DNA of 64,000 nt from Trichocoleus sp. FACHB-46. Lineage in GTDB: Bacteria > Cyanobacteriota > Cyanobacteriia > FACHB-46. The stretch covers positions 186,001-250,000 of the forward strand of contig NZ_JACJOD010000030.1 of NCBI RefSeq assembly GCF_014695385.1. Direction: 5' to 3'. Position numbers and translations under genes: made by a program. Shown here piece after piece: positions 23,793 to 32,269 of the stretch. The notes below the pieces were generated by a model that was given only the letters and a program-made list of their open reading frames with translations, was not told the origin of the DNA and made no database searches. How positions within the stretch are numbered: position 1 is the stretch's first letter; each line of letters opens with the position of its first letter.

Positions 23793-24788
23793 ATGTCTCG
23801 CCTGATTAAAGTTTTAGCGATTGATGGCGGTGGTATCCGGGGTGTGATTCCGGCGATGCTCCTAGCCGAAATTGAGAAACGCACAGGCCAAGCGATCGCT
23901 GAATTATTCGATGTCATTGCTGGAACCTCAACCGGTGGCATCCTAGCTTTAGGTTTAACTAAGCCCAACGCTAGCGGCAAACCTGCCTATTCGGCAGCTA
24001 ATCTCGTACATTTATACGAAGCTGAAGGAGCACGGATTTTCCCCAAGTCTTCGCTGAGTAAAATACGCGGCTTAGTCAATCAAAAATATCCAGCAATCGG
24101 TATTGAAGCCGTCCTCAGGCAGTACTTTGGCGACACCATGCTGAGCCAAGCGCTAAAGACTGTTTTGGTGCCTAGCTACGATACTGAGTTGCGGCGTCCT
24201 TATTTTTTCAAAAGTCGCAAAGCGAAGGCAGATAGCGATCGCAATTTTCCTATGGCAACTGTTGCTCGCGCCACCTCTGCGGCCCCAACTTACTTTGAGC
24301 CGCTACAAGCTAAATCGAATCAGGGTTTGGTGCCCTCCACCTTTATTGATGGTGGCGTGTTTGCTAACAATCCCGCCATGTGTGCTTACGTGGAAGCCAG
24401 AAAAAATCACCCAGAAGCCCATGATTTTTTGGTGGTTTCACTCGGCACAGGTGAACTAACCACTAGTTTCAACTATGCTCAGATCAAAAATTGGGGCTTA
24501 CTGGAGTGGGCACGCCCTATTTTTAATATTGTTTCAGATGGCGTCAGTGACACCGTAGACTATCAATTACAAGAGTTGCTAGCTAACGAGGAAAACCCAC
24601 CGCGCTACTACCGTTTTCAGGCTTCACTCCATGCTCTCGGTAAGCTCGATCGCGGTAACCACATCGATAATGCCAGCCCCGAAAATATTGCTTTCCTCAA
24701 GCGAATTGCTCAAAACACGATTCACAACAATGAGCGGGAACTGAACTCACTCTGTCACCAGCTAGTTGCTGGACTAGTCGTTAGCTAG
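23793..24788 (+). CDS. Patatin-like phospholipase
   Basis: The 331-residue protein is a complete patatin domain: oxyanion loop DGGGIRG (11-17), nucleophile elbow GTSTGG with Ser46, and the dyad partner Asp186 in DGGVFANNP. The family hydrolyses acyl esters of membrane lipids. No signal peptide, so it acts in the cytoplasm or at thylakoid or inner-membrane surfaces. It lies immediately after the phycocyanin operon terminator with its own leader. Some patatins (CapV) are effectors in CBASS antiphage systems, but no CD-NTase gene is nearby, so a housekeeping or lipid-turnover role is more likely. Confidence 0.9.
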   Translation: MSRLIKVLAIDGGGIRGVIPAMLLAEIEKRTGQAIAELFDVIAGTSTGGILALGLTKPNASGKPAYSAANLVHLYEAEGARIFPKSSLSKIRGLVNQKYPAIGIEAVLRQYFGDTMLSQALKTVLVPSYDTELRRPYFFKSRKAKADSDRNFPMATVARATSAAPTYFEPLQAKSNQGLVPSTFIDGGVFANNPAMCAYVEARKNHPEAHDFLVVSLGTGELTTSFNYAQIKNWGLLEWARPIFNIVSDGVSDTVDYQLQELLANEENPPRYYRFQASLHALGKLDRGNHIDNASPENIAFLKRIAQNTIHNNERELNSLCHQLVAGLVVS

Positions 24789-24836
24789 CCTGCTTCACCA
24801 ATCGAACAAGCTAGCTGAGGGTTAGTTGAGGTTGCC

Positions 24837-25568
24837 TTAAGCGGAGGGAGCTTCGTCTCTAGGAGCATCAGCAATGGCTGCTTCACTCTTGGCCTGTGCT
24901 CTTTGCTCACGTTGCTTGCGATCGGCGTTGAGGATATCTTCCATCGCTGCTTGCGCCTGAGCCATTTTCTCCAAATTGCTGCGGTATAGTTCCAGATCTT
25001 TTTGCACTTTATCCTCTGGCAAGTGCAGTGTGGCTCCTACTTGCTTCAGGAACTCAGTGCGCTGCTTTTCATCCTTCACCATTTCTGGGTCAGCCAACTC
25101 CAGAATCGTGAATAAGCCAATGGCAAACAAGCGACTATATTTGAACTTAGAACTGGCAGCGATCGCTTGCAGGGTCTCTTGGAGCGCTTGACCACCCTCT
25201 AGGCTGCTAAGTTGCCCAGTTGGGGAAATCAACTCTTGGGCCGATACCTGAGTCGCTAAGGTTTTTAATTGTTCAGCATCTTGACGATACTTTTGAGGGT
25301 CGGCTCCTAAAGCTTGACAAAGGGCATTGAAAATTGAGACTTTATCTTGCTCAGGACGATAGCCTTTCATAAAACGGTCAAAGGAAGACACAACCCCCAA
25401 CGCGTAAATTGGGTCGTAGTGAAAGTCAACATTGACCGAAAGCAAGTGCATTTCTACCATCAACTCTTCCACCACTCGTCGATAGATCGAGTTGATGGGA
25501 CGGGTATGAACCGTATAGAAGTTGCGCTTAGTATCGGAGACGGTGCGAACGTTATTCACAGGAAGCAT
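24837..25568 (-). CDS. thf1: Thf1/Psb29 photosystem II biogenesis and thylakoid protein
   Basis: The 243-residue protein has the highly conserved Thf1 start NNVRTVSDTKRNFYTVHTRP and INSIYRRVVEELMVEMHLLS, VDFHYDPIYALGVVSSFDRF and a C-terminal Ala/Gln/Glu-rich coiled coil (about 190-243). In cyanobacteria Psb29 supports photosystem II repair through association with FtsH2/FtsH3; in plants it is THF1. The ATG at 25568 adds three residues to an in-frame GTG at 25559, which corresponds to the usual family start; neither has a clear ribosome site. It converges with the patatin gene 48 bp away. Confidence 0.94.
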   Translation of the reverse strand: MLPVNNVRTVSDTKRNFYTVHTRPINSIYRRVVEELMVEMHLLSVNVDFHYDPIYALGVVSSFDRFMKGYRPEQDKVSIFNALCQALGADPQKYRQDAEQLKTLATQVSAQELISPTGQLSSLEGGQALQETLQAIAASSKFKYSRLFAIGLFTILELADPEMVKDEKQRTEFLKQVGATLHLPEDKVQKDLELYRSNLEKMAQAQAAMEDILNADRKQREQRAQAKSEAAIADAPRDEAPSA

Positions 25569-25822
25569 TCAGGGGATCAGTAACTTCATTGTCTCGCTTG
25601 GCGGGAGGTTTGCCAAGGCAACAGCACGCCAATCAAGGATGGCTGTCTCTGTATTCTACAATTTGAGATTGCAGAGACTCGCCTACTCTGAAATTTTCAC
25701 CTGAATGAGTGGCCTTAGCCTACTACCTTGGTGGTGAATTTGAGCACCACGACCAAGCGATCGCTGAGGCAACTTGATTTGTGCATCTGCGGTCACGGCA
25801 AGGTTCGATTAAATCAATATAT

Positions 25823-26182
25823 TTAGCTAGCAATACCTCTAGGTACGCCTTCTAAAGCTTCTTCCTCAGTTTCAAAAATTTCAAAAACTGAGTCCATCAT
25901 GGTGACTTCAAAGACTAGCTTGGCTTCTGGATGGACGTTACAAATACGGAAGCTGCCTTTGACTTTTTCCGCATCGCGCATTCCTGCAACCAGAGAGGTG
26001 AGACCAGAACTGTCAATAAAATTGACCTGGCCTAAATTCACCACCACATGGCGGCTCAATTTGGAAATACATTCCTGTAACTTTAAGCGAAACTGCCAGG
26101 CGGTTGTAATGTCTAAGCGTCCGGTGGGGGTTAAGACAATGACTGTAGTACCGTCTTGGGTTGTGTAAGTTCTCTGCTCCAT
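25823..26182 (-). CDS. STAS-domain anti-sigma factor antagonist
   Basis: The 119-residue single STAS domain has the phosphorylation-site motif FIDSSGLTSL, where Ser58 is the predicted target, and the expected beta-alpha pattern. Proteins of this SpoIIAA/RsbV kind release partner factors by binding an anti-sigma kinase when dephosphorylated. No kinase or PP2C phosphatase gene is adjacent, so partners must be elsewhere. It reads alone on the minus strand, about 250 bp upstream of thf1 in the direction of transcription, and probably has its own promoter. Confidence 0.87.
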   Translation of the reverse strand: MEQRTYTTQDGTTVIVLTPTGRLDITTAWQFRLKLQECISKLSRHVVVNLGQVNFIDSSGLTSLVAGMRDAEKVKGSFRICNVHPEAKLVFEVTMMDSVFEIFETEEEALEGVPRGIAS

Positions 26183-26451
26183 TGGGATCGCTGATCCTCC
26201 CCTAGCAATAATGGGTATTTGGGAAATGAACTGGTGCTGGCAATAACTGAGAAGATCAGGAGCAGCCGCAACTTAAATAAAAATTGAGCTACTGATCCGT
26301 AGATTAGTGGGTACCAGCCATTGTTAAGCCTGTAGACTCCCCGAGTTAGACACGAGTTGCGCCTTATCTATAGTTGGCAGGTGGCAGAGGTTTATAACAT
26401 ATCGGGCAGAAAAATTTCTGGCGATCGCAGCCCTACCTCCCGTAGTTTACC

Positions 26452-27498
26452 TCAGCTCTCAGAGGCGGGAGAAAACCAGTTAACCCAGTCTTGCGGCTTA
26501 AGAAAGGTTTGGTACAGCTCGGCTTCAGGGGTGTTGGGTTCTGGTTCGTAACCATACTCCCAACGTACGAGGGGCGGGAGAGACATCAAAATTGATTCGG
26601 TGCGGCCATTGGTTTGTAAACCAAAAATGGTGCCTCGGTCGTAGACTAAGTTGAACTCGACGTAACGACCCCGACGATAAAGCTGGAAATTCCGTTCGCG
26701 ATCGCCATACTCAGTCCCTTGTCTGCGCTCTGCAATGGGCACATAGGCGGGCAAGAAAGCCTGACCGCAGGACTGAATGAAGCTAAAAATTTCCTCCCAG
26801 CTACGGCTACCGATCTGACCTACTTGATTGCTATGGAGTGCCGCTGGGCCGTCTGCCGCTGGACCGCGATACAAGTGATTAGTGAGTCCATCTTGATAGT
26901 CGAAGAAGATGCCGCCAACTCCTCGCGTTTCTTGGCGATGATTTAAGTAGAAGTATTCGTCGCACCACAGCTTAAAGGTGGGGTAGTACTCAGGATGGTG
27001 AGCATCACAAGCTTGCTTCAGAGTTTGGTGAAAATGCACCACATCTTCAGCAAAAGGATAGTAAGGGGTTAGGTCAATGCCACCACCGAACCACCAAACG
27101 GGACCCGCTTCAAAATAACGGTAGTTGAGATGCACCGTGGGGATGTAGGGATTTCGGGGGTGCAGCACCATGGAAGTGCCTGTGGCATAAAACTTGTGAC
27201 CCGCCGCTTCTGGTCGTTGAACCAGCACGGAGGGAGGGAGATGAGTACCCCAAACTTCAGAAAAGTTTACGCCTCCCTGCTCAAACACTCTGCCTTCTCG
27301 CATCACCCGCGATCGCCCGCCACCGCCTTCGGGCCGTTCCCAGGCATCTTCCTGAAACGTTGCTTGCCCGTCTAGCTGTTCCAAACCTTGGCAAATTTGA
27401 TCTTGCAGGTCTTTCAAGAATTGGCTGACCTGCTGCCGTGAGTCAGTAGGAAGGGTCAGTTTAGATGCAGTTGCCTCAGGAGTGGAAGAAGTAGTCAT
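26452..27498 (-). CDS. hemF: Oxygen-dependent coproporphyrinogen III oxidase
   Basis: The 348-residue protein has the HemF hallmarks: [14 protein letters not shown] near the C-terminus, [33 protein letters not shown] and the [10 protein letters not shown] loop, with [28 protein letters not shown] at the dimer core. It decarboxylates coproporphyrinogen III to protoporphyrinogen IX with O2, on the way to haem, chlorophyll and bilins. The first 20 residues (Ser/Thr-rich) are not conserved. About 525 bp of non-coding sequence lies upstream. Full-length and intact. Confidence 0.96.
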   Translation of the reverse strand: MTTSSTPEATASKLTLPTDSRQQVSQFLKDLQDQICQGLEQLDGQATFQEDAWERPEGGGGRSRVMREGRVFEQGGVNFSEVWGTHLPPSVLVQRPEAAGHKFYATGTSMVLHPRNPYIPTVHLNYRYFEAGPVWWFGGGIDLTPYYPFAEDVVHFHQTLKQACDAHHPEYYPTFKLWCDEYFYLNHRQETRGVGGIFFDYQDGLTNHLYRGPAADGPAALHSNQVGQIGSRSWEEIFSFIQSCGQAFLPAYVPIAERRQGTEYGDRERNFQLYRRGRYVEFNLVYDRGTIFGLQTNGRTESILMSLPPLVRWEYGYEPEPNTPEAELYQTFLKPQDWVNWFSPASES

Positions 27499-28023
27499 AA
27501 CCTTCAGTGCAATACCGTTAAAAATTTTGGCTGGCGTGCTGGAATCTCAACAGAAGTTAAAAAATGATCGCAAGCCCGAAGTTTAACTGGGCTTAGTTAG
27601 GCTAAGTGAAATGCATCAAGACCGAGTTTCAAGGTCTTCCAGTGCGTAAACTTCTATAGAGTTTTATCGAGAGAATCGCAAAAAGCTTAACAGATAGCCG
27701 CACAAAATTGGCGAACTTGATACGTTTTTACAACATTATCTAGCAGTCTAACTTTTCCCTAGATTACTCTGAAACTTATTCTCTGCGGTTGGATTAATGT
27801 GAGGGCGCGAAGGTCGTTGATTTTGCCTGCTAGACCTCAGTTTAAATGGCTTAATCACACACAAAATCTGTGGCGTCGTTGATCTATCTTTAGTGCGATC
27901 GCACCTGATTGTGACAATCGTTATGATGGCTGATCCGAGATGAGCGATCGCAATTGTTAGGATCGAGCTAGGCAGCGATCGCGCTATCCCAACCTGTTGA
28001 AGTGACTCGATGCGGGAACAAAA
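27499..28023. promoter_or_regulatory. Divergent intergenic region between hemF and the SRPBCC gene
   Basis: 525 bp without coding potential I trust. It should hold the promoters of both divergent genes. One operator-like dyad is present at 27907-27919 (GATTGT-G-ACAATC, 6-bp arms, one-base centre), and several HIP1 sites cluster near the plus-strand gene. Confidence 0.45.
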
Positions 28024-28557
28024 ATGGCAAAATTTTTAACTAAACTGCGACTTCGGCGTCATCGGATCAGGTTTCAGTATTCTTTGGTGAGAACTTATCA
28101 AGCGCTCAGTACGGCTTCTGTAGAAGATCTATGGTGCAAGATTGGTGACCTCACCGATGTGTCTTGGCATCCTTTACTGGCTAGCACTGATGTCCCGCAT
28201 GGCTTGGTCGTGAAACCAGGGCTAATTTATCGAGCCGTGACGCGTTTGAGCCCCATTCCAGTTCGGATTTTTGTGGAGCGGGTGAATCCAGGAGAATTAC
28301 TCAGCGTCCGAATTTTAGCAATTCCTGGGGTGGAAGAACGTGTTACTTACCAGGTTGAATCAACGGTTTGTGGAACCCGTGTATCTTATTCAGTGACGTT
28401 GCGCGGTTGGCTTTCCCCTTTAATTTGGTCCTTGACTCAACCTTACGCAGCTAGGGTGGCAACAAAATTAGTGCAAGCGGCAGAGCAAGCAGCCCTATCC
28501 ACAGTGCCAGTTGATGCCAGGACGCGATCGCCCGGAAATAGTTGTTTTGATTTTTGA
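28024..28557 (+). CDS. SRPBCC-family (START/Bet v1 fold) protein
   Basis: The 177-residue protein begins with a basic stretch (KLRLRRHRIRFQ) followed by an SRPBCC core: an N-terminal strand and helix (TASVEDLWCKIGDLTDVSWHPLL), central strands (LIYRAVTRLSPIPVRIFVERV, LSVRILAIPGVEERVTYQVE) and a long C-terminal helix (YAARVATKLVQAAEQAAL). Such proteins bind lipids, polyketides or cofactors in a deep cavity. The ligand is unknown. It stands alone, with hemF divergent upstream and mrp 132 bp downstream after a HIP1-containing hairpin (28558-28585). Confidence 0.75.
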   Translation: MAKFLTKLRLRRHRIRFQYSLVRTYQALSTASVEDLWCKIGDLTDVSWHPLLASTDVPHGLVVKPGLIYRAVTRLSPIPVRIFVERVNPGELLSVRILAIPGVEERVTYQVESTVCGTRVSYSVTLRGWLSPLIWSLTQPYAARVATKLVQAAEQAALSTVPVDARTRSPGNSCFDF

Positions 28558-28585
28558 TAGGCGATTCGGCAGTCGCGATCGCCTA
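28558..28585. other. HIP1-containing hairpin
   Basis: TAGGCGAT and ATCGCCTA form an 8-bp stem directly after the SRPBCC stop codon. No T-run follows. Confidence 0.45.
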
Positions 28586-28689
28586 CAGACACGAATCCAC
28601 CCGCGGTAACGGTAAGATTGCACTAGAGGACAAAGCCACTTACCTTATATCCTCCCGTTGCAGTTAGGGTGGAGAATTTATAATCTCGT

Positions 28690-29757
28690 ATGCTTAATGC
28701 TGATTCAGTTCTAGAAGTTCTGCGCCCCGTTCAAGACCCCGAACTTCGCAAGAGTTTGGTGGAATTGAATATGATTCGCAACGTCGCGATCGCAGATGGC
28801 ACCGTTAGCTTTACCTTAGTGCTCACAACCCCTGCTTGCCCCCTGCGCGAATTTATTGTTGAAGATTGTCAGAGAGCAGTCAAAACTCTACCTGGAGTTC
28901 AAGAAGTCAAGGTAGAGGTTACTGCTGAAACTCCACACCAAAAGTCGCTGCCCGATCGCACTGGCATCGAGGGTGTAAAAAATATTGTTGCGATTTCTAG
29001 CGGTAAGGGTGGTGTTGGCAAAAGCACCGTGGCTGTGAACGTGGCAGTAGCCCTGGCCCAAGCGGGAGCCAAAGTAGGACTGATCGATGCAGATATTTAT
29101 GGTCCCAACGCTCCGACGATGCTAGGTCTAGCTGATGCCCAAGTGATGGTCTCTAAAGGCCCTCAAGGAGATATTCTGGAGCCTGCCTTTAACCACGGCG
29201 TTAAGCTGGTTTCAATGGGCTTTTTGATTGACCCTGACCAGCCTGTAATCTGGCGGGGACCAATGCTGAATGGCATCATTCGGCAGTTTCTCTATCAGAC
29301 GCAGTGGGGTGACCTAGACTACCTGATTGTGGATATGCCACCTGGGACGGGGGATGCTCAACTGACACTGGCGCAAGCGGTACCGATGGCTGGAGCCGTG
29401 ATTGTCACGACGCCGCAAACGGTCGCGCTATTAGACTCCCGCCGGGGCTTAAAGATGTTCCAGCAGATGGGAGTGCCTGTCTTGGGCATTGTAGAGAATA
29501 TGAGCTACTTTATTCCTCCTGACATGCCCGATCGCCAATATGACATTTTTGGTTCAGAAGGCGGAGCGAAGGCGGCTCAGGAACTGGGTGTACCTTTGCT
29601 GGGATGTGTGCCGCTAGAAATTCCGCTCCGACAAGGAGGCGATCGCGGCCTACCAATTACAGTTGGTGATCCTGAATCAGCCTCAGCCAAAGCTTTAAAA
29701 GCAATTGCTCAACAAATTGCGGCAAAAGTTTCTGTCGCCGCGCTGGCATCAGCGTAA
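28690..29757 (+). CDS. mrp: Mrp/NBP35-type iron-sulfur carrier ATPase (lacks CxxC)
   Basis: The 355-residue protein has an N-terminal MIP18/DUF59 domain (1-80, with TTPACPLREF) and a P-loop ATPase of the deviant Walker A kind (SGKGGVGKST, 104-113), plus DADIYGPNAPTM and VDMPPGTGDAQLTLAQ. It should bind and transfer Fe-S clusters. In most bacterial Mrp/ApbC proteins a CxxC lies just after ENMSYF; here that stretch reads IPPDMPDRQYDIFG with no cysteine. The cluster-binding ligand is therefore changed. It is followed 77 bp later by rodA on the same strand. Confidence 0.92.
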   Translation: MLNADSVLEVLRPVQDPELRKSLVELNMIRNVAIADGTVSFTLVLTTPACPLREFIVEDCQRAVKTLPGVQEVKVEVTAETPHQKSLPDRTGIEGVKNIVAISSGKGGVGKSTVAVNVAVALAQAGAKVGLIDADIYGPNAPTMLGLADAQVMVSKGPQGDILEPAFNHGVKLVSMGFLIDPDQPVIWRGPMLNGIIRQFLYQTQWGDLDYLIVDMPPGTGDAQLTLAQAVPMAGAVIVTTPQTVALLDSRRGLKMFQQMGVPVLGIVENMSYFIPPDMPDRQYDIFGSEGGAKAAQELGVPLLGCVPLEIPLRQGGDRGLPITVGDPESASAKALKAIAQQIAAKVSVAALASA

Positions 29758-29834
29758 TAGATGTTTATGGTGATTGGGACAACCCAGTTACCTCCCTAAC
29801 AGCTTTCGACTTAAACTTGACCATTTGCTAGAAC

Positions 29835-31103
29835 ATGTTGCAGAAATCGCTAGCCCGAATTCGCTGGAAATCTTTAATTCAACCTTGGCAAGAGACTGAC
29901 GGCTGGTTGTTTTTCCTCCCTATTGGTCTCACGTTCCTCGGTGGCGTGATGATTTATAGCACCGAGTTGAATCAAGGCTGGACTGACTGGTGGCAACACT
30001 GGTTGATCGGCGGCATTGGGTTAGTGCTGGCGTTAATAATCTCTAGGTGCCGCTACGAAAACTTGTTGCAGTGGCGTTGGGTGATTTACGGCATCACCAA
30101 TGCATCTCTGCTAGCCGTTATGTTTATCGGCACCACAGCGCTGGGAGCCCAGCGCTGGATTACGATTGCTGGTTTTAACATTCAGCCGTCTGAGTTTGCC
30201 AAGTTAGGCATGATTATTACCTTGGCGGCCATGTTGCACGGGCGGACTGCTTCCACCCTGACTGCGGCGATTCAGACTTTAGCAGTGACGGCGCTGCCTT
30301 GGGGTTTAGTATTTTTGCAGCCAGATTTGGGTACGTCGCTGGTCTTTGGGGCAATTACCATTGGTATGCTCTATTGGGGAAACGCCAATCCTGGTTGGCT
30401 GGTGCTGCTGATTTCTCCAATTGTTTCGGCCATCCTGTTTAATGTCTTTTTCTCTAGTTGGTTGCTGGGTTTGGAGCTTATCTGGGTGGTGGCGATGGGG
30501 GCGATCGCCTGGATGACCTTACCCTGGCCTAGGCTCGGAGCACTAGGGGCAGTGGCTGTTAACCTGATCTCTGGAGCGCTAGGGCATGTTCTCTGGGGAT
30601 TGCTCAAGGATTACCAGAAAGACCGCCTAATTTTGTTCTTAGATCCAGACAAAGACCCCTTGGGCGGCGGCTATCACTTGATTCAATCTCGAATTGCGAT
30701 CGGAGCGGGTGAGTGGTGGGGCCGAGGGTTTATGAAAGGCACTCAGACGCAGCTCAACTTCATTCCGGAGCAACATACCGACTTTATCTTTTCTGCGATT
30801 GGCGAGGAACTTGGTTTTATTGGTTCTTTTCTGGTGTTGCTCGCTTTTTGGTTGGTCTGCCTGCGGCTGATTATGGTGGCGCAGAATGCCAAGGACAACT
30901 TTGGTTCGTTGCTAGCAGTGGGTGTGTTTTCCATGCTAGTGTTCCAGGTTGTCGTGAACGTCGGGATGACCATTGGCTTGGCTCCCGTAACTGGAATTCC
31001 CCTGCCTTGGATGAGTTATGGGCGATCGGCCCTCTTAACCAACTTCGTCGCGATCGGCTTGGTGCAATCGGTGGCAAATTACCGCCAAAGGCTAAAGTTC
31101 TAG
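29835..31103 (+). CDS. rodA: Rod-shape-determining peptidoglycan glycosyltransferase RodA
   Basis: The 422-residue SEDS-family membrane protein has about ten transmembrane helices, with the family motifs GAQRWITIAGFNIQPSEFAKLG, FLQPDLGTSLVFG, IGEELGFIG and the C-terminal GIPLPWMSYGRSALLTN. SEDS proteins polymerise lipid II. The sequence is closer to RodA (elongation) than to FtsW, judging from IPLPWMSYG and overall layout; FtsW cannot be fully excluded. The gene follows mrp on the same strand with a 77-bp spacer. Confidence 0.9.
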   Translation: MLQKSLARIRWKSLIQPWQETDGWLFFLPIGLTFLGGVMIYSTELNQGWTDWWQHWLIGGIGLVLALIISRCRYENLLQWRWVIYGITNASLLAVMFIGTTALGAQRWITIAGFNIQPSEFAKLGMIITLAAMLHGRTASTLTAAIQTLAVTALPWGLVFLQPDLGTSLVFGAITIGMLYWGNANPGWLVLLISPIVSAILFNVFFSSWLLGLELIWVVAMGAIAWMTLPWPRLGALGAVAVNLISGALGHVLWGLLKDYQKDRLILFLDPDKDPLGGGYHLIQSRIAIGAGEWWGRGFMKGTQTQLNFIPEQHTDFIFSAIGEELGFIGSFLVLLAFWLVCLRLIMVAQNAKDNFGSLLAVGVFSMLVFQVVVNVGMTIGLAPVTGIPLPWMSYGRSALLTNFVAIGLVQSVANYRQRLKF

Positions 31104-31149
31104 AGCGGCAGAATTAGGCTAGCTGCTAGTACTTTACTCAATTGGATTT

Positions 31150-31174
31150 GTTGAGTGGGCTTCGCCTAACCAAC
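31150..31174. repeat. Degenerate palindromic repeat
   Basis: GTTGAGTGGGC-TTC-GCCTAACCAAC folds into an imperfect hairpin with a GTTG/CAAC base. It resembles the 'GTTGGGTTTCGC...CAAC' class of intergenic palindromes frequent in cyanobacteria. Confidence 0.45.
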
Positions 31175-31272
31175 AACCAAAACTAACACGGTGAAATACT
31201 AGTAAGCTATTTAGAAGAGAAGCGACTCCAGTCACTCCATCCTATTCACTGAACACCTATTCACTGAACACT

Positions 31273-31470
31273 ATGATTTTGCCTGGCTCAGCAGTTCGTG
31301 TGACCAGCACCTCTGATATTTACTACGGCTTCCAAGGTCTTGTGCAGCGTGTAACCGATGGCAAGGCAGCCGTCTTGTTTGAAGGAGGTAACTGGGACAA
31401 GTTGGTTACGTTCCGCTTATCGCAGTTGGAATTAGTAGACGCGACGGCAGGCCGTAAGAAAGCGAAGTAG
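31273..31470 (+). CDS. ndhS: NAD(P)H-quinone oxidoreductase subunit S
   Basis: The 65-residue SH3-like protein ([52 protein letters not shown]) matches cyanobacterial NdhS closely in length and sequence, with a Lys-rich end. NdhS forms the ferredoxin-binding site of the photosynthetic NDH-1 complex, used in cyclic electron flow and CO2 uptake. It begins after a short leader and is 5 bp ahead of the next gene, with which it should be co-transcribed. Confidence 0.92.
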   Translation: MILPGSAVRVTSTSDIYYGFQGLVQRVTDGKAAVLFEGGNWDKLVTFRLSQLELVDATAGRKKAK

Positions 31471-31475
31471 CACCT

Positions 31476-32144
31476 ATGCGGTTGCCCCTACCCCAATTTG
31501 CTCACCAAAATCGTCCACCGAATCACATTGCTGAAGTGATTGAGACGGCAACGACGGAGTTTTTGGCGCAGTGCTTAGAACCGGAGGACTTAAGTTTTCC
31601 GGTCATGCCGCCTTTTGGCAGTTGGGTACGCTCTATTGATGAAGAGTCGGGGAATCACGTTTATGCTGTGGTGTATCATGCCACGACGAGCCCGATCGAT
31701 TCAGTGCATCGGGCGCGGGCTTTAGGGTTGTCGTTACAAGATTTACGCGAGCAGCAACCCCAGATTTTTGCCATGCTGAAGACAGAGTTTCGGGCTGCGA
31801 TCGTTGGATTTCGGCCCTGCGAAACTGGAGTAGCTGGGACACAACGCCTGAGTGAAACGATTTATCAGCACTTGCCGCCTCGACCGCCACAAATTCACCA
31901 AGCAGTATATGTTTGTGAATCAGAGGAAGTGCTGCACTTTAGTGAAAAGCTAGATTTTTTGCGAGCTTTGCTACAAGTGAATGGAGCTCCAGTCGATGCG
32001 TTAACTGCGGCAGCCATTCGAGAGATTTATCAATTACGCCAAGCCGATCGCACTTGGCTAGTGAACGCGGGACGCACTTTGAGTGTGTTACTCAAAGATG
32101 ATTACGATCGCCTGCGAGTAATCTTGAGTCAGATCCACCTATAG
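31476..32144 (+). CDS. HAS-barrel domain protein
   Basis: The 222-residue protein is one I recognise as the cyanobacterial/plastid-lineage HAS-barrel type. An N-terminal beta barrel (IAEVIETATTEFLAQCLEPEDLSFPVMPPFGSWVRS ... YAVVYHATTSPIDSVHRARALGLS) resembles the HAS barrel of HerA and ATP-synthase-like ATPases, and a helical C-terminal part follows (LRALLQVNGAPVDALTAAAIREIYQLRQADRTWLV). No ATPase domain is attached. The function is unknown. The 5-bp spacing to ndhS suggests a common transcript and a possible link to NDH-1 or thylakoid function, which is inference only. Confidence 0.75.
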   Translation: MRLPLPQFAHQNRPPNHIAEVIETATTEFLAQCLEPEDLSFPVMPPFGSWVRSIDEESGNHVYAVVYHATTSPIDSVHRARALGLSLQDLREQQPQIFAMLKTEFRAAIVGFRPCETGVAGTQRLSETIYQHLPPRPPQIHQAVYVCESEEVLHFSEKLDFLRALLQVNGAPVDALTAAAIREIYQLRQADRTWLVNAGRTLSVLLKDDYDRLRVILSQIHL

Positions 32145-32269
32145 GTATTTACTTCTTCTTCCTTTAGAGCCTTAAGGTTTGGAATGATGCGGACAAGTCA
32201 GCACTCAAGCAAGACTTTCCGCGTAATGCCTGAGAGCTGCTGGCACTCATTCACTTTAATGGACGCTCT

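Noticed and set aside
23793-24788. Patatin as CapV effector of a CBASS antiphage system
   Set aside because: No CD-NTase, Cap2/Cap3 or other defence gene is adjacent; the flanks are the cpc operon and thf1.
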